Positions 1 through 9,057 of a DNA stretch of 64,000 nt are shown here, piece after piece (within the stretch, counting starts at the first letter, position 1; every line of letters begins with the position of its first letter). The translations under genes were made by a program, and so were the position numbers. The stretch spans positions 1 to 64,000 of the forward strand of contig JAJNBL010000002.1 of NCBI GenBank assembly GCA_021156175.1, in the 5' to 3' direction. Source of the DNA: Rickettsiales bacterium (lineage in GTDB: Bacteria; Pseudomonadota; Alphaproteobacteria; Rickettsiales; JAJNBL01). The notes beneath the pieces are model-generated. The model was not told the origin of the DNA. It worked only from the letters and a program-made list of their open reading frames with translations, and ran no database searches.

Positions 1-385
<385 letters not shown>

Positions 386-557
386 TGATCCCGATAACTG
401 CAAAAGCAGTATCAAAGAAATTTTACGTTTACTTGCACGCTGTGTGTCACATAATAAATTACATGACATTAGCTTATTTTGAAAAAAGAAACTAAACAGC
501 GTGAACTAAATACGAGTCACCCCGCTGCCTTTGCTTCTCTTCCTCATCGTTTCTTCA

Positions 558-572
558 CAATTTCAAAGAGCT
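558..572 (-). promoter_or_regulatory. boxA-like antitermination site in the rRNA leader
   Basis: On the minus strand the leader reads AGCTCTTTGAAATTG, close to the bacterial boxA core TGCTCTTTAACA and to alphaproteobacterial rrn leaders. It lies about 175 nt before the 16S 5' end and downstream of both promoters, as a Nus-factor antitermination site should. A local stem (CACGCTGT at 436-443 with ACAGCGTG at 496-503) lies between boxA and 16S. Confidence 0.6.
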
Positions 573-594
573 TTTCTCCCGGAGGAGGCTGGCC

Positions 595-622
595 ATAATA
601 GCCGGCTAATTTTCCCAGTCAA
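595..622 (-). promoter_or_regulatory. rRNA promoter P2 (proximal)
   Basis: Minus strand: -35 TTGACT at 622-617, a 16-bp spacer, and -10 TATTAT at 600-595, with an A/T-rich stretch upstream (about 623-645). The predicted start is near 588, about 200 nt before 16S. Placement between P1 and boxA supports it. Confidence 0.6.
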
Positions 623-701
623 GCACTTTTTTATCTAAAATAAATCGGTGCTTCGAGACCCGTCAGAAAGCTTCTTAGAGGAGCATCTGTCGGGAGGCAG
701 A

Positions 702-730
702 CTTATAGAGCCACTACCCCCTCCTGTCAA
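702..730 (-). promoter_or_regulatory. rRNA promoter P1 (distal) with UP-like element
   Basis: Minus strand: a perfect -35 TTGACA at 730-725, an exact 17-bp spacer, and -10 TATAAG at 707-702. The 35 bp upstream (731-765) are A-rich on this strand, like an UP element, and the bases after the -10 are C-rich, as in stringently controlled rRNA promoters. The region 386-855 therefore holds rRNA control elements, and presumably the weaker promoter of the divergent peptidase gene, which I could not place. Confidence 0.7.
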
Positions 731-855
731 CACCTCTTTTCACTTTTTTTCATATAATTTTTTCTTGGCCAAAATTCTCCTCTGTTAACAGATAATTAAC
801 GAAACCTGCCCTAAACAGCTTTTTAAGCTTTTCACGTTAAAATAAGGGTGTAGTC

Positions 856-2265
856 ATGGGAAATGTCTGTATTGCGCACAGTACGGACACAAGACTTGGC
901 ATTATTACGGGAGAAAGTGGCTTGCCTTTTTTTAGACGGTGGAAAACGTATTTGTGCTATTGTGGCGTAGGGTTATGCCTTCTGCTTCCTTGCCTATTTG
1001 GCCAATATCGCCCTTCTGACGCCAGTATCCTCAAAATCACGACCCAGGCCGCTAATGCCTTTTTTGTTTCAGATCCCACTAATTTTCCGCCTTCAGCGGT
1101 AGATCCTACGCAAAACACTGAGAATTTTGACCACTATGAAGCCCTTCTCAAAGTAGCTCCAGGGGATACGCTTTCGGTTATGCTTGATCGCCTAGGCATT
1201 CCGCTTTCGACCGCATTACCAGCCGTTTCCGCCTTAAAGGGCTATTATAACCCCTCTCGCCTCCGTGTGGGGCAATTTGTTGCTGTACGTTTTGTAGATT
1301 CCGGCGACGGGGATGTGCATCTTGAGCACCTGGCCATCAAAGAAAGTAAGGACCTGACCATACAAGTTGCCTGGGATGGAGAGGGTTATATTGCCCAGCC
1401 TATTTATACGCTTCTTATCAAGAAAACACATAAAGTTCGGGCCACGATTGAATCAAGCCTCTATGCTTCGGCAGTGGAGGCGGGCGTTCCTGAGCCTCTG
1501 CTTATGAATATCATCCAGGCCTATAGTTACGATGTAGACTTCCAACGGGATATCCAGAAAGGCGATACGATTGATGTGTTCTTTGAAGGACTTTACCGTC
1601 CGGATGGTTCGCTCGCCAAGAATGGCAAACTCCTTTATGCCCGCCTTTATACTGATAATAAGCCGCTCGAGATCTATCTCCATAACTCGCCTGAGGGCTT
1701 TCCTGAATATTACACTCCTGAAGGCAAAACAGTCCGTAAAGCATTGCTCCGGACACCCATTGATGGGGCTCGTCTAACTTCAGGATTTGGAACACGTAGG
1801 CATCCGGTACTCGGCTATACCAAGATGCATAAGGGGGTCGATTTTGCCGCCCCCACCGGAACACCTATTTATGCCTCAGGGAATGGCGTTATTGAGCGCG
1901 CAAATCACTTTGGAGCCTATGGAAATTATGTCCGCATCAAACACAATGCTACATTTGCTTCCGCTTATGCGCATCTCACGCGATTTAAAAAGGGTATTCG
2001 CCCAGGCGTACGGGTTAAACAGGGGGATATTATCGGTTATGTAGGGACTACAGGGCGCTCGACTGGCCCACATCTGCATTATGAGATTATTAAAGCTGGG
2101 CAACAGGTGAATCCAAGTAAAGTGAAATTCGCGCCTCGCACCCAGTTAGCGGGCAAAGCCCTTAAGCAGTTTATTGCTTACCGGAATGACCTAAATACAT
2201 TGATTGCCAGCATGCCGGAAACATCCCCATTGCGGGTTGCCTCTCGTGAAGAATTAGAGGAATAG
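856..2265 (+). CDS. M23-family zinc metallopeptidase, membrane anchored
   Basis: Cell-wall endopeptidase-like protein of 469 aa. An N-terminal membrane segment (about residues 31-50) probably anchors it in the inner membrane with the rest in the periplasm. Residues about 95-135 resemble an OapA/LysM-like module (PGDTLSVMLDRLGIP). The C-terminal M23 domain (about 300-430) has the Zn ligands H325 and D329 (HKGVDFAAP) and H408 in HLHYE at 406-410, so it should be active. The domain order matches the NlpD/MepM type that cleaves peptidoglycan cross-links or activates amidases; which of these cannot be told. The ATG lies after AAGGGTG. The gene ends back to back with the convergent lipoprotein gene and is divergent from the rRNA operon. 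Confidence 0.88.
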   Translation: MGNVCIAHSTDTRLGIITGESGLPFFRRWKTYLCYCGVGLCLLLPCLFGQYRPSDASILKITTQAANAFFVSDPTNFPPSAVDPTQNTENFDHYEALLKVAPGDTLSVMLDRLGIPLSTALPAVSALKGYYNPSRLRVGQFVAVRFVDSGDGDVHLEHLAIKESKDLTIQVAWDGEGYIAQPIYTLLIKKTHKVRATIESSLYASAVEAGVPEPLLMNIIQAYSYDVDFQRDIQKGDTIDVFFEGLYRPDGSLAKNGKLLYARLYTDNKPLEIYLHNSPEGFPEYYTPEGKTVRKALLRTPIDGARLTSGFGTRRHPVLGYTKMHKGVDFAAPTGTPIYASGNGVIERANHFGAYGNYVRIKHNATFASAYAHLTRFKKGIRPGVRVKQGDIIGYVGTTGRSTGPHLHYEIIKAGQQVNPSKVKFAPRTQLAGKALKQFIAYRNDLNTLIASMPETSPLRVASREELEE

Positions 2266-2889
2266 CTATAGAGAAGACGCAGCTGCAGGCCCTCTGGACG
2301 CCGGCTCCTCGAATGAATGCTGTAGATCAAGGATAAAGGCCTTTACGACATCATCTAGCATCTCTCTTAGACTTCCAAAGCGCGAGATTTCACGTACATC
2401 TTCTGGGTCACTTACAAAAATCCCCTCACTCGTCACCAAGCTATGCGTATATCGCTTATTAAGCGGCGGCATACCATCGGGCATAATATAGGTAATATCG
2501 ACCGTATAAGGATGCGTCACCTTATTGCCCACGATGAAGAGGGTACAAGCGGATAATGCCCCTTTCCAGAAATCTTCGGATGTGGAAGTTTCATCATTTA
2601 AGGCAAAACGCACGGTCGGCAACATTCCTCCCAACGTCTTGGCTTCTTCCCCTTTTATGATCGTGAAATAGCCGGTATCTTCGAGCGCTTCTTGCATCGT
2701 GCTCCGAAGGCTGTTATCCCGCCAAGAGAGACGCTTCCCGTTATAGGAATATTCGGCACTCACAATGATGCGCTGCTTCGGACTCGAAGGAGAGGCCGGA
2801 AGAAGCCTTAGCGTATCATACTGCCTCCCGACATAAGCCGAACAGCCAGAAAGGGAGAGCGCAAATAAGACGGTTACAAGATATTTCAT
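2266..2889 (-). CDS. Uncharacterised lipoprotein
   Basis: Protein of 207 aa with a clear lipoprotein signal: hydrophobic residues 4-13 and lipobox LSGC with the lipidated Cys at 16. The mature part is mixed alpha/beta in look and has no motif I recognise. It starts 10 bp after gatB on the same strand and is probably the last gene of a gatC-gatA-gatB transcript. That position is the only context; a functional link to tRNA amidation is unlikely because the protein should be exported. The stop codon abuts that of the convergent M23 gene. Confidence 0.7.
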   Translation of the reverse strand: MKYLVTVLFALSLSGCSAYVGRQYDTLRLLPASPSSPKQRIIVSAEYSYNGKRLSWRDNSLRSTMQEALEDTGYFTIIKGEEAKTLGGMLPTVRFALNDETSTSEDFWKGALSACTLFIVGNKVTHPYTVDITYIMPDGMPPLNKRYTHSLVTSEGIFVSDPEDVREISRFGSLREMLDDVVKAFILDLQHSFEEPASRGPAAASSL

Positions 2890-2899
2890 TTTTTCTCTC

Positions 2900-4357
2900 T
2901 TACGCAGCTAGTTTCTTTTTGAGAATATCATTCACCGCTTCCGGATTCGCCTTCCCTTGTGACGCTTTCATCACCTGGCCGACGAAGAATCCAAAGAGTT
3001 TATCTTTACCCGAACGGTATTCGGTTACCTTATCTCCATTTTCAGCCATAACCGCATCAACTATCTTTTCAATAGCCCCGGTATCCGTGACTTGCACAAG
3101 CCCACGTTCTTTCACGATCACATCCGGATCTTGGCGCGTCTCGCACATGATATCGAGCACTTCTTTCGCAATTTTTCCGGAAATAGTGCTGTCTTCCATA
3201 AGACCCAGAAGTTTCCCAAATTGCTGTGCGCTGACGGGTGATTCGGTGATCGCAAGACCCGCTTTATTCAAGCGCCCAAAGAGTTCAGCCGTCAACCAAT
3301 TCGCTGCGGTTTTGGTATCATGCCCCTTGGATGCTTCTTCGAAATAAATCGCCGTTTCTTTATCCGCCACAATCACGCTAGCATCATACGCCGACAATCC
3401 CATCTCACTGATATATCTCGCCTTTTTCTGATCGGGAAGTTCCGGCAAATCCTCACGAATTTTCTGTATGAAACTTTCAGAAATTTCGAGTGGCAATAAA
3501 TCAGGATCGGGGAAATAGCGGTAATCATGCGCATCTTCTTTGCTGCGCATGGTACGTGTTTCGCCGGTGCTGGTATCAAACAGTCGAGTTTCTTGCACTA
3601 CTTTTCCGCCACTCTCGAGCAATTCCACTTGGCGCTCCGCCTCGAAATCGATCGCTTTTATGAGGAAGCGCACAGAGTTCAAATTCTTGATTTCACAGCG
3701 TGTGCCGAGTTTTTTCTCGCCCACACGGCGCACGGATACGTTTGCATCGCAGCGCATCGAGCCTTTTTCCATATCACCATCGCACGTGCCCAAATAGCGC
3801 ACAATGCTGCGAAGTTTTTTCATGTATTCCGCCGCTTCTTCGGACGAACGCATCTCGGGCTTCGAGACGATCTCCATCAGTGCAATGCCGGAGCGGTTAA
3901 GATCGATAAAGCTGTATTTCGGGCTTTGATCGTGCATGGATTTCCCTGCATCCTGCTCCACGTGGATACGCTCCACTCCAATACTCCGCGTTGTGCCATC
4001 TTTCATATCAAGCACCACAATCCCCTCGCCTACAAGCGGTTGGGTAAATTGAGAAATTTGATAGCCTTGCGGCAAGTCCGCGTAAAAATAATTTTTACGA
4101 TCAAACACGGAAGTGAGATTGATCTTCGCATTAATCCCCAGCCCCGTACGCACCGCCTGCTGAATGCAATAGCTGTTAATCACGGGAAGCATACCCGGCA
4201 TCGCTGCATCGACCAGCGATACTTGCTGGTTGGGTTCCGCACCGAATTCGGTCGAAGAGCCAGAAAAAAGTTTGGAGTTGGACGAAATTTGCGCATGGAC
4301 TTCGAGTCCGATCACCAATTCCCAATCCCCTGTATTGCCTTTAACGATCTGTGTCAT
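2900..4357 (-). CDS. gatB: Asp/Glu-tRNA amidotransferase subunit B
   Basis: GatB binds mischarged Glu-tRNA(Gln) or Asp-tRNA(Asn), phosphorylates the acyl group and receives ammonia from GatA. The 485-aa length is usual. It opens with the family motif [10 protein letters not shown] and has [13 protein letters not shown] and HVEQDAGKS, followed by the C-terminal helical Yqey-type domain (about 335-480) that holds the tRNA. A strong ribosome site (GGGAGGAG, 6 nt before the ATG) supports the start. It lies 14 bp after gatA in the order gatC-gatA-gatB. Confidence 0.98.
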   Translation of the reverse strand: MTQIVKGNTGDWELVIGLEVHAQISSNSKLFSGSSTEFGAEPNQQVSLVDAAMPGMLPVINSYCIQQAVRTGLGINAKINLTSVFDRKNYFYADLPQGYQISQFTQPLVGEGIVVLDMKDGTTRSIGVERIHVEQDAGKSMHDQSPKYSFIDLNRSGIALMEIVSKPEMRSSEEAAEYMKKLRSIVRYLGTCDGDMEKGSMRCDANVSVRRVGEKKLGTRCEIKNLNSVRFLIKAIDFEAERQVELLESGGKVVQETRLFDTSTGETRTMRSKEDAHDYRYFPDPDLLPLEISESFIQKIREDLPELPDQKKARYISEMGLSAYDASVIVADKETAIYFEEASKGHDTKTAANWLTAELFGRLNKAGLAITESPVSAQQFGKLLGLMEDSTISGKIAKEVLDIMCETRQDPDVIVKERGLVQVTDTGAIEKIVDAVMAENGDKVTEYRSGKDKLFGFFVGQVMKASQGKANPEAVNDILKKKLAA

Positions 4358-4371
4358 AATTTGCTCCTCCC

Positions 4372-5847
4372 TTACGCCGCTGCGCGCTGTGGGGTCAATT
4401 GAAATTCTGCCGCTTCTTCTAAGATACCAGCAACTCGGAATACCATCTCTTCATCAAACGGTTTGCCGGTAAGCTGCAATCCTAGTGGCAGGCCATTGCT
4501 TGCTAGCCCTGAAGGCAGCACCAGACCTGGCAATCCTGCCAAGCTCGCAGGCACGGTAAAGACGTCATTCAAGTACATCGTAACCGGATCCATCTTCTCG
4601 CCCACCGCAAAGGCTGGAGTCGGCGTTGCAGGTGTTAGCAGTACATCGACTTTCTGGAATGCATCGGTGAAGTCTTTGGCAATCAGCGAACGTACCCGCT
4701 GCGCTTTGGTGTAATATGCGTCGTAATAGCCGGCAGAGAGTACATACGTACCCGTCATGATCCGGCGCTTCACTTCGTGCCCAAAACCTGCCGCACGCGT
4801 TTTCTCGTACATATCATTCAGCGAATCGCCCTCGTCATAAACCCGCAAGCCATAACGCACGCCATCGTAACGTGCGAGGTTCGAAGAAGCCTCGGCTGGT
4901 GCGATGATGTAATAGGTCGGCAGTGCATATTTTGTATGCGGCAAACTCACATTCACGATCTCAGCACCCGCTTGTTCTAGCCACTCGCGACCTTTAAACC
5001 ACATGCGCTCAACTTCTTCTGGCATATTTTCGGCATGGTATTCGTGCGGGATACCGATGCGGAGTCCCTTAATATTCCCGGTCAATGCAGCTTCAAAGTT
5101 TGGAGTTTTAACGAGCGAAGAGGTGGAATCTTTTGGGTCATGCCCACAAATCGATTCCAGCATAATCGCCGCATCGCGCACATTACGCGTAAATACACCC
5201 GCTTGATCGAGCGAACTTGCAAAGGCAATCATGCCATAGCGCGAGCAACGCCCGTAGGTTGGCTTTATTCCAACGGTTCCAGTAAATGCCGCTGGCTGGC
5301 GGATTGAACCACCGGTATCGCTTCCCAAAGCACCCATACAGGCATAGGCCGCAACGGCGGCAGAAGATCCACCCGAAGATCCGCCCGGCACCACTTCCGT
5401 GCCGTCTTTCCTAACCCATGGGTTTTTCACCGGACCGTAATAGCTGGTGATGTTCGCAGAGCCCATCGCAAATTCATCCATGTTGGTTTTCCCAACCATA
5501 ATCCCACCTTCGCGGAACAGGTTTTCCGTCACAGTGGATTCATAGGTCGGCGTAAAGCCATCCAGAATATGTGAACACGATGTGGAACGAACCCCTTTCG
5601 TACAGAACAAATCTTTTACAGCAACCGGAATCCCTTCCATCTTGCCGACTTCGCCTTTTGCACGACGCGCATCGGAGGCTTTCGCCGCTTCAAGGGCAAT
5701 CTCGGGCGTTTCGATAATATAAGCGTTCAAGTCACGGATGTTTTCAACCGCTTTAATATGGGCTGTCGTCAGCTCAACGCTGGTCAGCGCCTTTTTTTGT
5801 AATGCGGTGCGGGCTTCGGCAATGGTCAATTTAGCGAGTTCGGTCAT
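4372..5847 (-). CDS. gatA: Asp/Glu-tRNA amidotransferase subunit A
   Basis: Amidase-family glutaminase subunit that supplies ammonia to GatB, 491 aa, full length. The Ser-cisSer-Lys catalytic triad is visible: K78 (VAVKDLF), S157 in GGSSGGSS and nucleophile S181 in DTGGSIRQP, with the 24-residue Ser-Ser spacing of characterised GatA. The start has AAGGA 6 nt before the ATG. It sits 9 bp after gatC. With the rest of the complex present, the cell probably makes Gln-tRNA and/or Asn-tRNA by the indirect route, as most alphaproteobacteria do. Confidence 0.98.
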   Translation of the reverse strand: MTELAKLTIAEARTALQKKALTSVELTTAHIKAVENIRDLNAYIIETPEIALEAAKASDARRAKGEVGKMEGIPVAVKDLFCTKGVRSTSCSHILDGFTPTYESTVTENLFREGGIMVGKTNMDEFAMGSANITSYYGPVKNPWVRKDGTEVVPGGSSGGSSAAVAAYACMGALGSDTGGSIRQPAAFTGTVGIKPTYGRCSRYGMIAFASSLDQAGVFTRNVRDAAIMLESICGHDPKDSTSSLVKTPNFEAALTGNIKGLRIGIPHEYHAENMPEEVERMWFKGREWLEQAGAEIVNVSLPHTKYALPTYYIIAPAEASSNLARYDGVRYGLRVYDEGDSLNDMYEKTRAAGFGHEVKRRIMTGTYVLSAGYYDAYYTKAQRVRSLIAKDFTDAFQKVDVLLTPATPTPAFAVGEKMDPVTMYLNDVFTVPASLAGLPGLVLPSGLASNGLPLGLQLTGKPFDEEMVFRVAGILEEAAEFQLTPQRAAA

Positions 5848-5856
5848 AAGGATTCC

Positions 5857-6144
5857 TTATTCAACAACCTTGGGTACGAGGAAGCAGCCATATTCGGCAT
5901 GCGGAGCATTTTTGAGCACATCGGCCTGGATATTGCCATCCGTCACTTCGTCTTTGCGCTGGGGCAGGGATACATGGGCCACCGACGCCAGCACGGGCAC
6001 GTTATCGGTATTCACCTCCTGCAACTGCTCAACCCACTGCAATATCGATGATATTTCTGCTTGAAAACGTGGAATTTCTTCCTCTTTCAAACGGATACGG
6101 GAGAGTTTGGCAATCTTTTTTACGTCTTCTACGGTCAATGACAT
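5857..6144 (-). CDS. gatC: Asp/Glu-tRNA amidotransferase subunit C
   Basis: Small 95-aa subunit that wraps around GatA and stabilises its contact with GatB. It starts MSLTVEDVKKIAKLSRI, the usual N terminus, and ends with the FLVPKVVE tail. It is the first gene of gatCAB, so the operon promoter should lie in 6145-6230, between this start and the terminator of the upstream sod gene. Confidence 0.96.
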   Translation of the reverse strand: MSLTVEDVKKIAKLSRIRLKEEEIPRFQAEISSILQWVEQLQEVNTDNVPVLASVAHVSLPQRKDEVTDGNIQADVLKNAPHAEYGCFLVPKVVE

Positions 6145-6230
6145 GGGAATTCCATCGGTTAGGCGTTGTTAATAATAGCTTTGTTTCTAAGGCTTAGTGG
6201 CTGGAAAATCAAGCGCTATGATGCAAGAAG

Positions 6231-6253
6231 CCCGGAGCTCTCGCTTCCGGGCC
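6231..6253 (-). terminator. Probable Rho-independent terminator after sodB
   Basis: On the minus strand GCCCGGAAGC-GAGA-GCTCCGGGC forms a GC-rich stem with a GNRA loop, followed by TTCTT. It lies 25-47 nt past the sod stop codon. The U-run is short, so termination may be partial, with some read-through into gatC. Confidence 0.55.
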
Positions 6254-6277
6254 TCAAGGAATTTATCTACAGCAAGC

Positions 6278-7045
6278 CTACGCCGCTTTTGCCTTTTGGG
6301 CTTTATCGAAATTTTCCTGTGCGAACTGCCAGTTGGCGAGTTTATCGAGGAATGTACTGATATAATCCGGACGACGGTTTTGGAAATCGAGATAATAGGC
6401 GTGCTCCCATACGTCGATTGTTAAGATCGCGGTCTGACCATGCACCATCGGCAAATCGGCATTGCCGGTTTTAGTGACTTTCAGCTTACCGCTTCCATCG
6501 ACCACCAACCATGCCCAACCGCTTCCGAATTGGGTGGTTGCTGCGTTCTTAAATTCTTCTACAAACTTATCGTAGCTTCCAAAATCTGCTTCGATTTGCT
6601 TCGCCAATGAACCTTGTGGTTTTCCACCACCTTGTGGCTTCATTGAGTGCCAGTAGAAGGTATGGTTCCACACTTGCGCAGAATTGTTAAAAATTCCTGC
6701 TTTGGTTGCATCGCCTGCACTTTTCTTGATCACTTCTTCGAGTGAAGCATTTGCGAGATCCGTGCCTTCAACCAGTTTATTCAAATTCGTCACATAGGCT
6801 TGATGGTGCTTACCGTAATGGAAGCTTAAGGTATTTGCCGTGATATGTGGCTCAAGTGCGTCTTGCGCGTAAGGTAATGGAGGTAAAGTAAAAGTCATGG
6901 TTTTGCTCCCGTTGGATTTGAGTGGGTTGATTATCTCGCCTGCCCGTTCGGTTCCTGACGCGAATGCTCCTTTCACAGGAAGCATCGCCAGGACACTCGA
7001 AGCCCCAATCATCATTTTACAAAACGCACGTTTTGTGAGAAACAT
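6278..7045 (-). CDS. sodB: Iron/manganese superoxide dismutase, possibly exported
   Basis: Dismutates superoxide. The catalytic part starts with the canonical SodB N terminus (MTFTLPPLPYAQ) and holds metal-ligand motifs LSFHYGKHH, WNHTFYW, GSGWAWLV and DVWEHAYYLDFQNRRPDY. In front lies an in-frame extension, MFLTKRAFCKMMIGASSVLA and onward, which looks like a Sec signal peptide ending in AFA-S. Two starts both have good ribosome sites: ATG at 7045 (AAGGA, 6 nt spacing; 255 aa with signal) and ATG at 6898 (GGGAG, 7 nt spacing; 206 aa, ordinary cytosolic SodB). I give the longer form. Divergent from the gene at 7139, with 93 bp between them. Confidence 0.93.
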   Translation of the reverse strand: MFLTKRAFCKMMIGASSVLAMLPVKGAFASGTERAGEIINPLKSNGSKTMTFTLPPLPYAQDALEPHITANTLSFHYGKHHQAYVTNLNKLVEGTDLANASLEEVIKKSAGDATKAGIFNNSAQVWNHTFYWHSMKPQGGGKPQGSLAKQIEADFGSYDKFVEEFKNAATTQFGSGWAWLVVDGSGKLKVTKTGNADLPMVHGQTAILTIDVWEHAYYLDFQNRRPDYISTFLDKLANWQFAQENFDKAQKAKAA

Positions 7046-7138
7046 AGGGTATCCTTGAACTAAGGTAACAGGATGGTTGATCCTAATCGCCTCTGCCTGA
7101 ATTTGCAATGATTTATTGAGCCTACTTCCAGGAGCACC

Positions 7139-7984
7139 ATGCCACCGTCTACGCTTTCCCCTTGCGGCGATATTCTCCGCCTTCACCGAAAACCTTTGTA
7201 CCTGTGTGCTCTGTTTGCAAAGGATGCGCAAGCGCGCGAGGCGCTATTTACGCTTTTTGCACTCGAATATGAGCTATCAACAATACCCGATAAAGTAAGC
7301 GAGCCGATGGTGGGTCTTATCCGGCTGCAATGGTGGAGGGATGCGATCAAAAGCATCACAGAAGGAAAACCTGCTCAAGGCCATCCCATAGCCCTGGCAT
7401 TAGGTGAACTTCATACGCGCACACCGTTGCCTTATGAAATGTTTGAGACGTTATTAAATGCACACGAAGCTGAACTTGAGCCGTTGCCGTTTGCTACCCC
7501 AGAGGCGCTTTATGCCTATATCACCAATAAATATGGAAGCCTCTTCATGCTTGGGGCTATGTGCTTAAACGGCGATCCCTTTTCTCTTAAACTCTCACAC
7601 GCCGCATCGGCCTGGGGAACCATAGAACTTTTGCTATCGCTTCCCCGCGCACGACAACGCAATTATTGTTTCTTCCCCACATCATTACTCGAAGAAACAG
7701 GGATAAAGCCGGAAGAGGTTTATAGCGAATCTACGCCTTTGCACGATGTGCTAATCCAACCCCTACTTATCCATGCGAAAGAACAGATTGCGAAGATGAA
7801 AGAAGGGACTGCTCCTTCCGATCCCCAATTACGCCCACTTTTCCTGCTCTCAACCCTTGCGGAGAGCTATTTGGAACGTATAGCCCAACGCGGCATACCC
7901 TCACTCTGGCAAGGAAAATTGTTGATTTCCCCGCTCATGATGCAGTGGGTCTTAATGAAACAGGTTATGCTTAAAAGGGTGTAG
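7139..7984 (+). CDS. Squalene/phytoene synthase-like protein (NDUFAF6 type)
   Basis: Protein of 281 aa with the helical trans-isoprenyl synthase fold signature (LCALFAKDAQAREALFTLFA, then LIRLQWWRDAI). It matches alphaproteobacterial relatives of mitochondrial complex I assembly factor NDUFAF6. Real squalene and phytoene synthases carry two Asp-rich Mg sites (DxxxD); I do not see the second here. It is therefore more likely a non-catalytic respiratory assembly factor than a carotenoid or hopanoid enzyme. No isoprenoid genes are nearby. It is monocistronic and convergent with the rimJ-like gene. Confidence 0.75.
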   Translation: MPPSTLSPCGDILRLHRKPLYLCALFAKDAQAREALFTLFALEYELSTIPDKVSEPMVGLIRLQWWRDAIKSITEGKPAQGHPIALALGELHTRTPLPYEMFETLLNAHEAELEPLPFATPEALYAYITNKYGSLFMLGAMCLNGDPFSLKLSHAASAWGTIELLLSLPRARQRNYCFFPTSLLEETGIKPEEVYSESTPLHDVLIQPLLIHAKEQIAKMKEGTAPSDPQLRPLFLLSTLAESYLERIAQRGIPSLWQGKLLISPLMMQWVLMKQVMLKRV

Positions 7985-8065
7985 ACTTCATGCGGAGCCC
8001 GAAAGATAGCTGCGCAACGCCTTCTCGACCTCGATAAACTGGGCATAGCCTCTTGATATCAGAAA

Positions 8066-8704
8066 CTATTTGAGTAAACGCCAAAGGGTAAAGAGGGGAT
8101 AGGCAACACAGGCATCATAGAGCTTGCGCAAGCACGAAGGCGGACGTTGGTTCGGACGCAGCGAAGTGAGGATATGGTCTTCTCGTACACCGTTAATCTC
8201 AAGGAATTCGGGAATAAATCCCTCTACCGCAAAACCTAGACGACGCAATAACTTCGCACTTCGGGTATTTCTCGGAAGGTAATTTGCCTGGATGCGATAC
8301 AAATTTAAGCTTTCGAAAATATAACGGTTCGCCGCACCAATGGTTTCGGTCATATACCCCTGGCCTTCCCATGCTTTGCCTACCTTATAGCCCAAGGTGC
8401 AATATCTCGATCCACTTGGATGGACATGGAAATAGTTGATACAGCCTATGATCTCCCCTGTTTCCTTATGCAACACGACCAACCGCACGGCACTTCCCCG
8501 TAAAAACGTTTCGATATCCTGCGCGATGCGCTGTTGCCAATAGGCCGCGGTGTAATAGGATTCCGGTTGGAATGGCTCCCAGGGAAGAAGATGCTCCCGG
8601 TTCTTTGCGTGGAATTCCGCGAGCATTGGTGCTTCCTCTAGGGTTGCCAGACGAATATGGCAGCGCGCTGTTTCAATGAGAGGAAACTCCGAAGTACGCG
8701 TCAT
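8066..8704 (-). CDS. GNAT acetyltransferase, RimJ/RimL type
   Basis: Acetyl-CoA dependent N-acetyltransferase of 212 aa. It has the RimJ-like N terminus (IETARCHIRLATLEEAPMLA) and the acetyl-CoA loop region GYKVGKAWEGQGYMTE, followed by LRRLGFAVEGF. RimJ acetylates ribosomal protein S5, but GNAT substrates cannot be read from sequence. Its ATG overlaps the folB stop (ATGA at 8701-8704), so it is the last gene of an SDR-folB-rimJ transcript. The stop is an amber TAG, after which the same frame stays open for about 25 protein-like codons to TGA near 7992 (see findings). Confidence 0.85.
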   Translation of the reverse strand: MTRTSEFPLIETARCHIRLATLEEAPMLAEFHAKNREHLLPWEPFQPESYYTAAYWQQRIAQDIETFLRGSAVRLVVLHKETGEIIGCINYFHVHPSGSRYCTLGYKVGKAWEGQGYMTETIGAANRYIFESLNLYRIQANYLPRNTRSAKLLRRLGFAVEGFIPEFLEINGVREDHILTSLRPNQRPPSCLRKLYDACVAYPLFTLWRLLK

Positions 8705-9057
8705 GTAGAAGAGGCCCTAATCACCGATATCGATCGCGCGCCCGTAACCGCTCCTGGCTTATCGACTTCCACGGAAGCGGATTCCACCAGCGGATGCTTC
8801 AATACATATCCGAGTACCAGCTCCGCAACGGTTTCGATCAGCTGGAAGCGTCGTTCTGCAAGGAGTGCTGCGATCTCTTGTGTCAGCGCATCATAGTCCA
8901 CGGTTTCATCAATCGCGTCGTTTGTAAATGCGAGGCCTGGCTTTAACGTTAACTCCAAGCTCAACAACAAACTGCGCGGCTGCTCTTGTTCCCAGGCATG
9001 CACCCCAACAATCGCGTGCGTGCGCCATTCTTTGATGCGGATGATCGTGTTTCTCAT
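8701..9057 (-). CDS. folB: Dihydroneopterin aldolase family protein
   Basis: Folate-pathway aldolase/epimerase of 118 aa that cleaves dihydroneopterin to 6-hydroxymethyl-dihydropterin. The family pattern is visible: IRIKEWRTHAIVGVHAWEQE, ETVDYDALTQEI and FQLIETVAELV (the conserved Glu), near the usual 115-125 aa. I set the start at 9057 because this ATG overlaps the stop of the SDR gene as ATGA, giving translational coupling; an upstream start would add an odd Cys/Gly-rich stretch inside the SDR gene. Confidence 0.85.
   Translation of the reverse strand: MRNTIIRIKEWRTHAIVGVHAWEQEQPRSLLLSLELTLKPGLAFTNDAIDETVDYDALTQEIAALLAERRFQLIETVAELVLGYVLKHPLVESASVEVDKPGAVTGARSISVIRASST

Noticed and set aside
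3527-4402. 291-codon plus-strand frame inside gatB
   Set aside because: Antisense to a certain gene; His/Arg/Phe-rich composition typical of a shadow frame.
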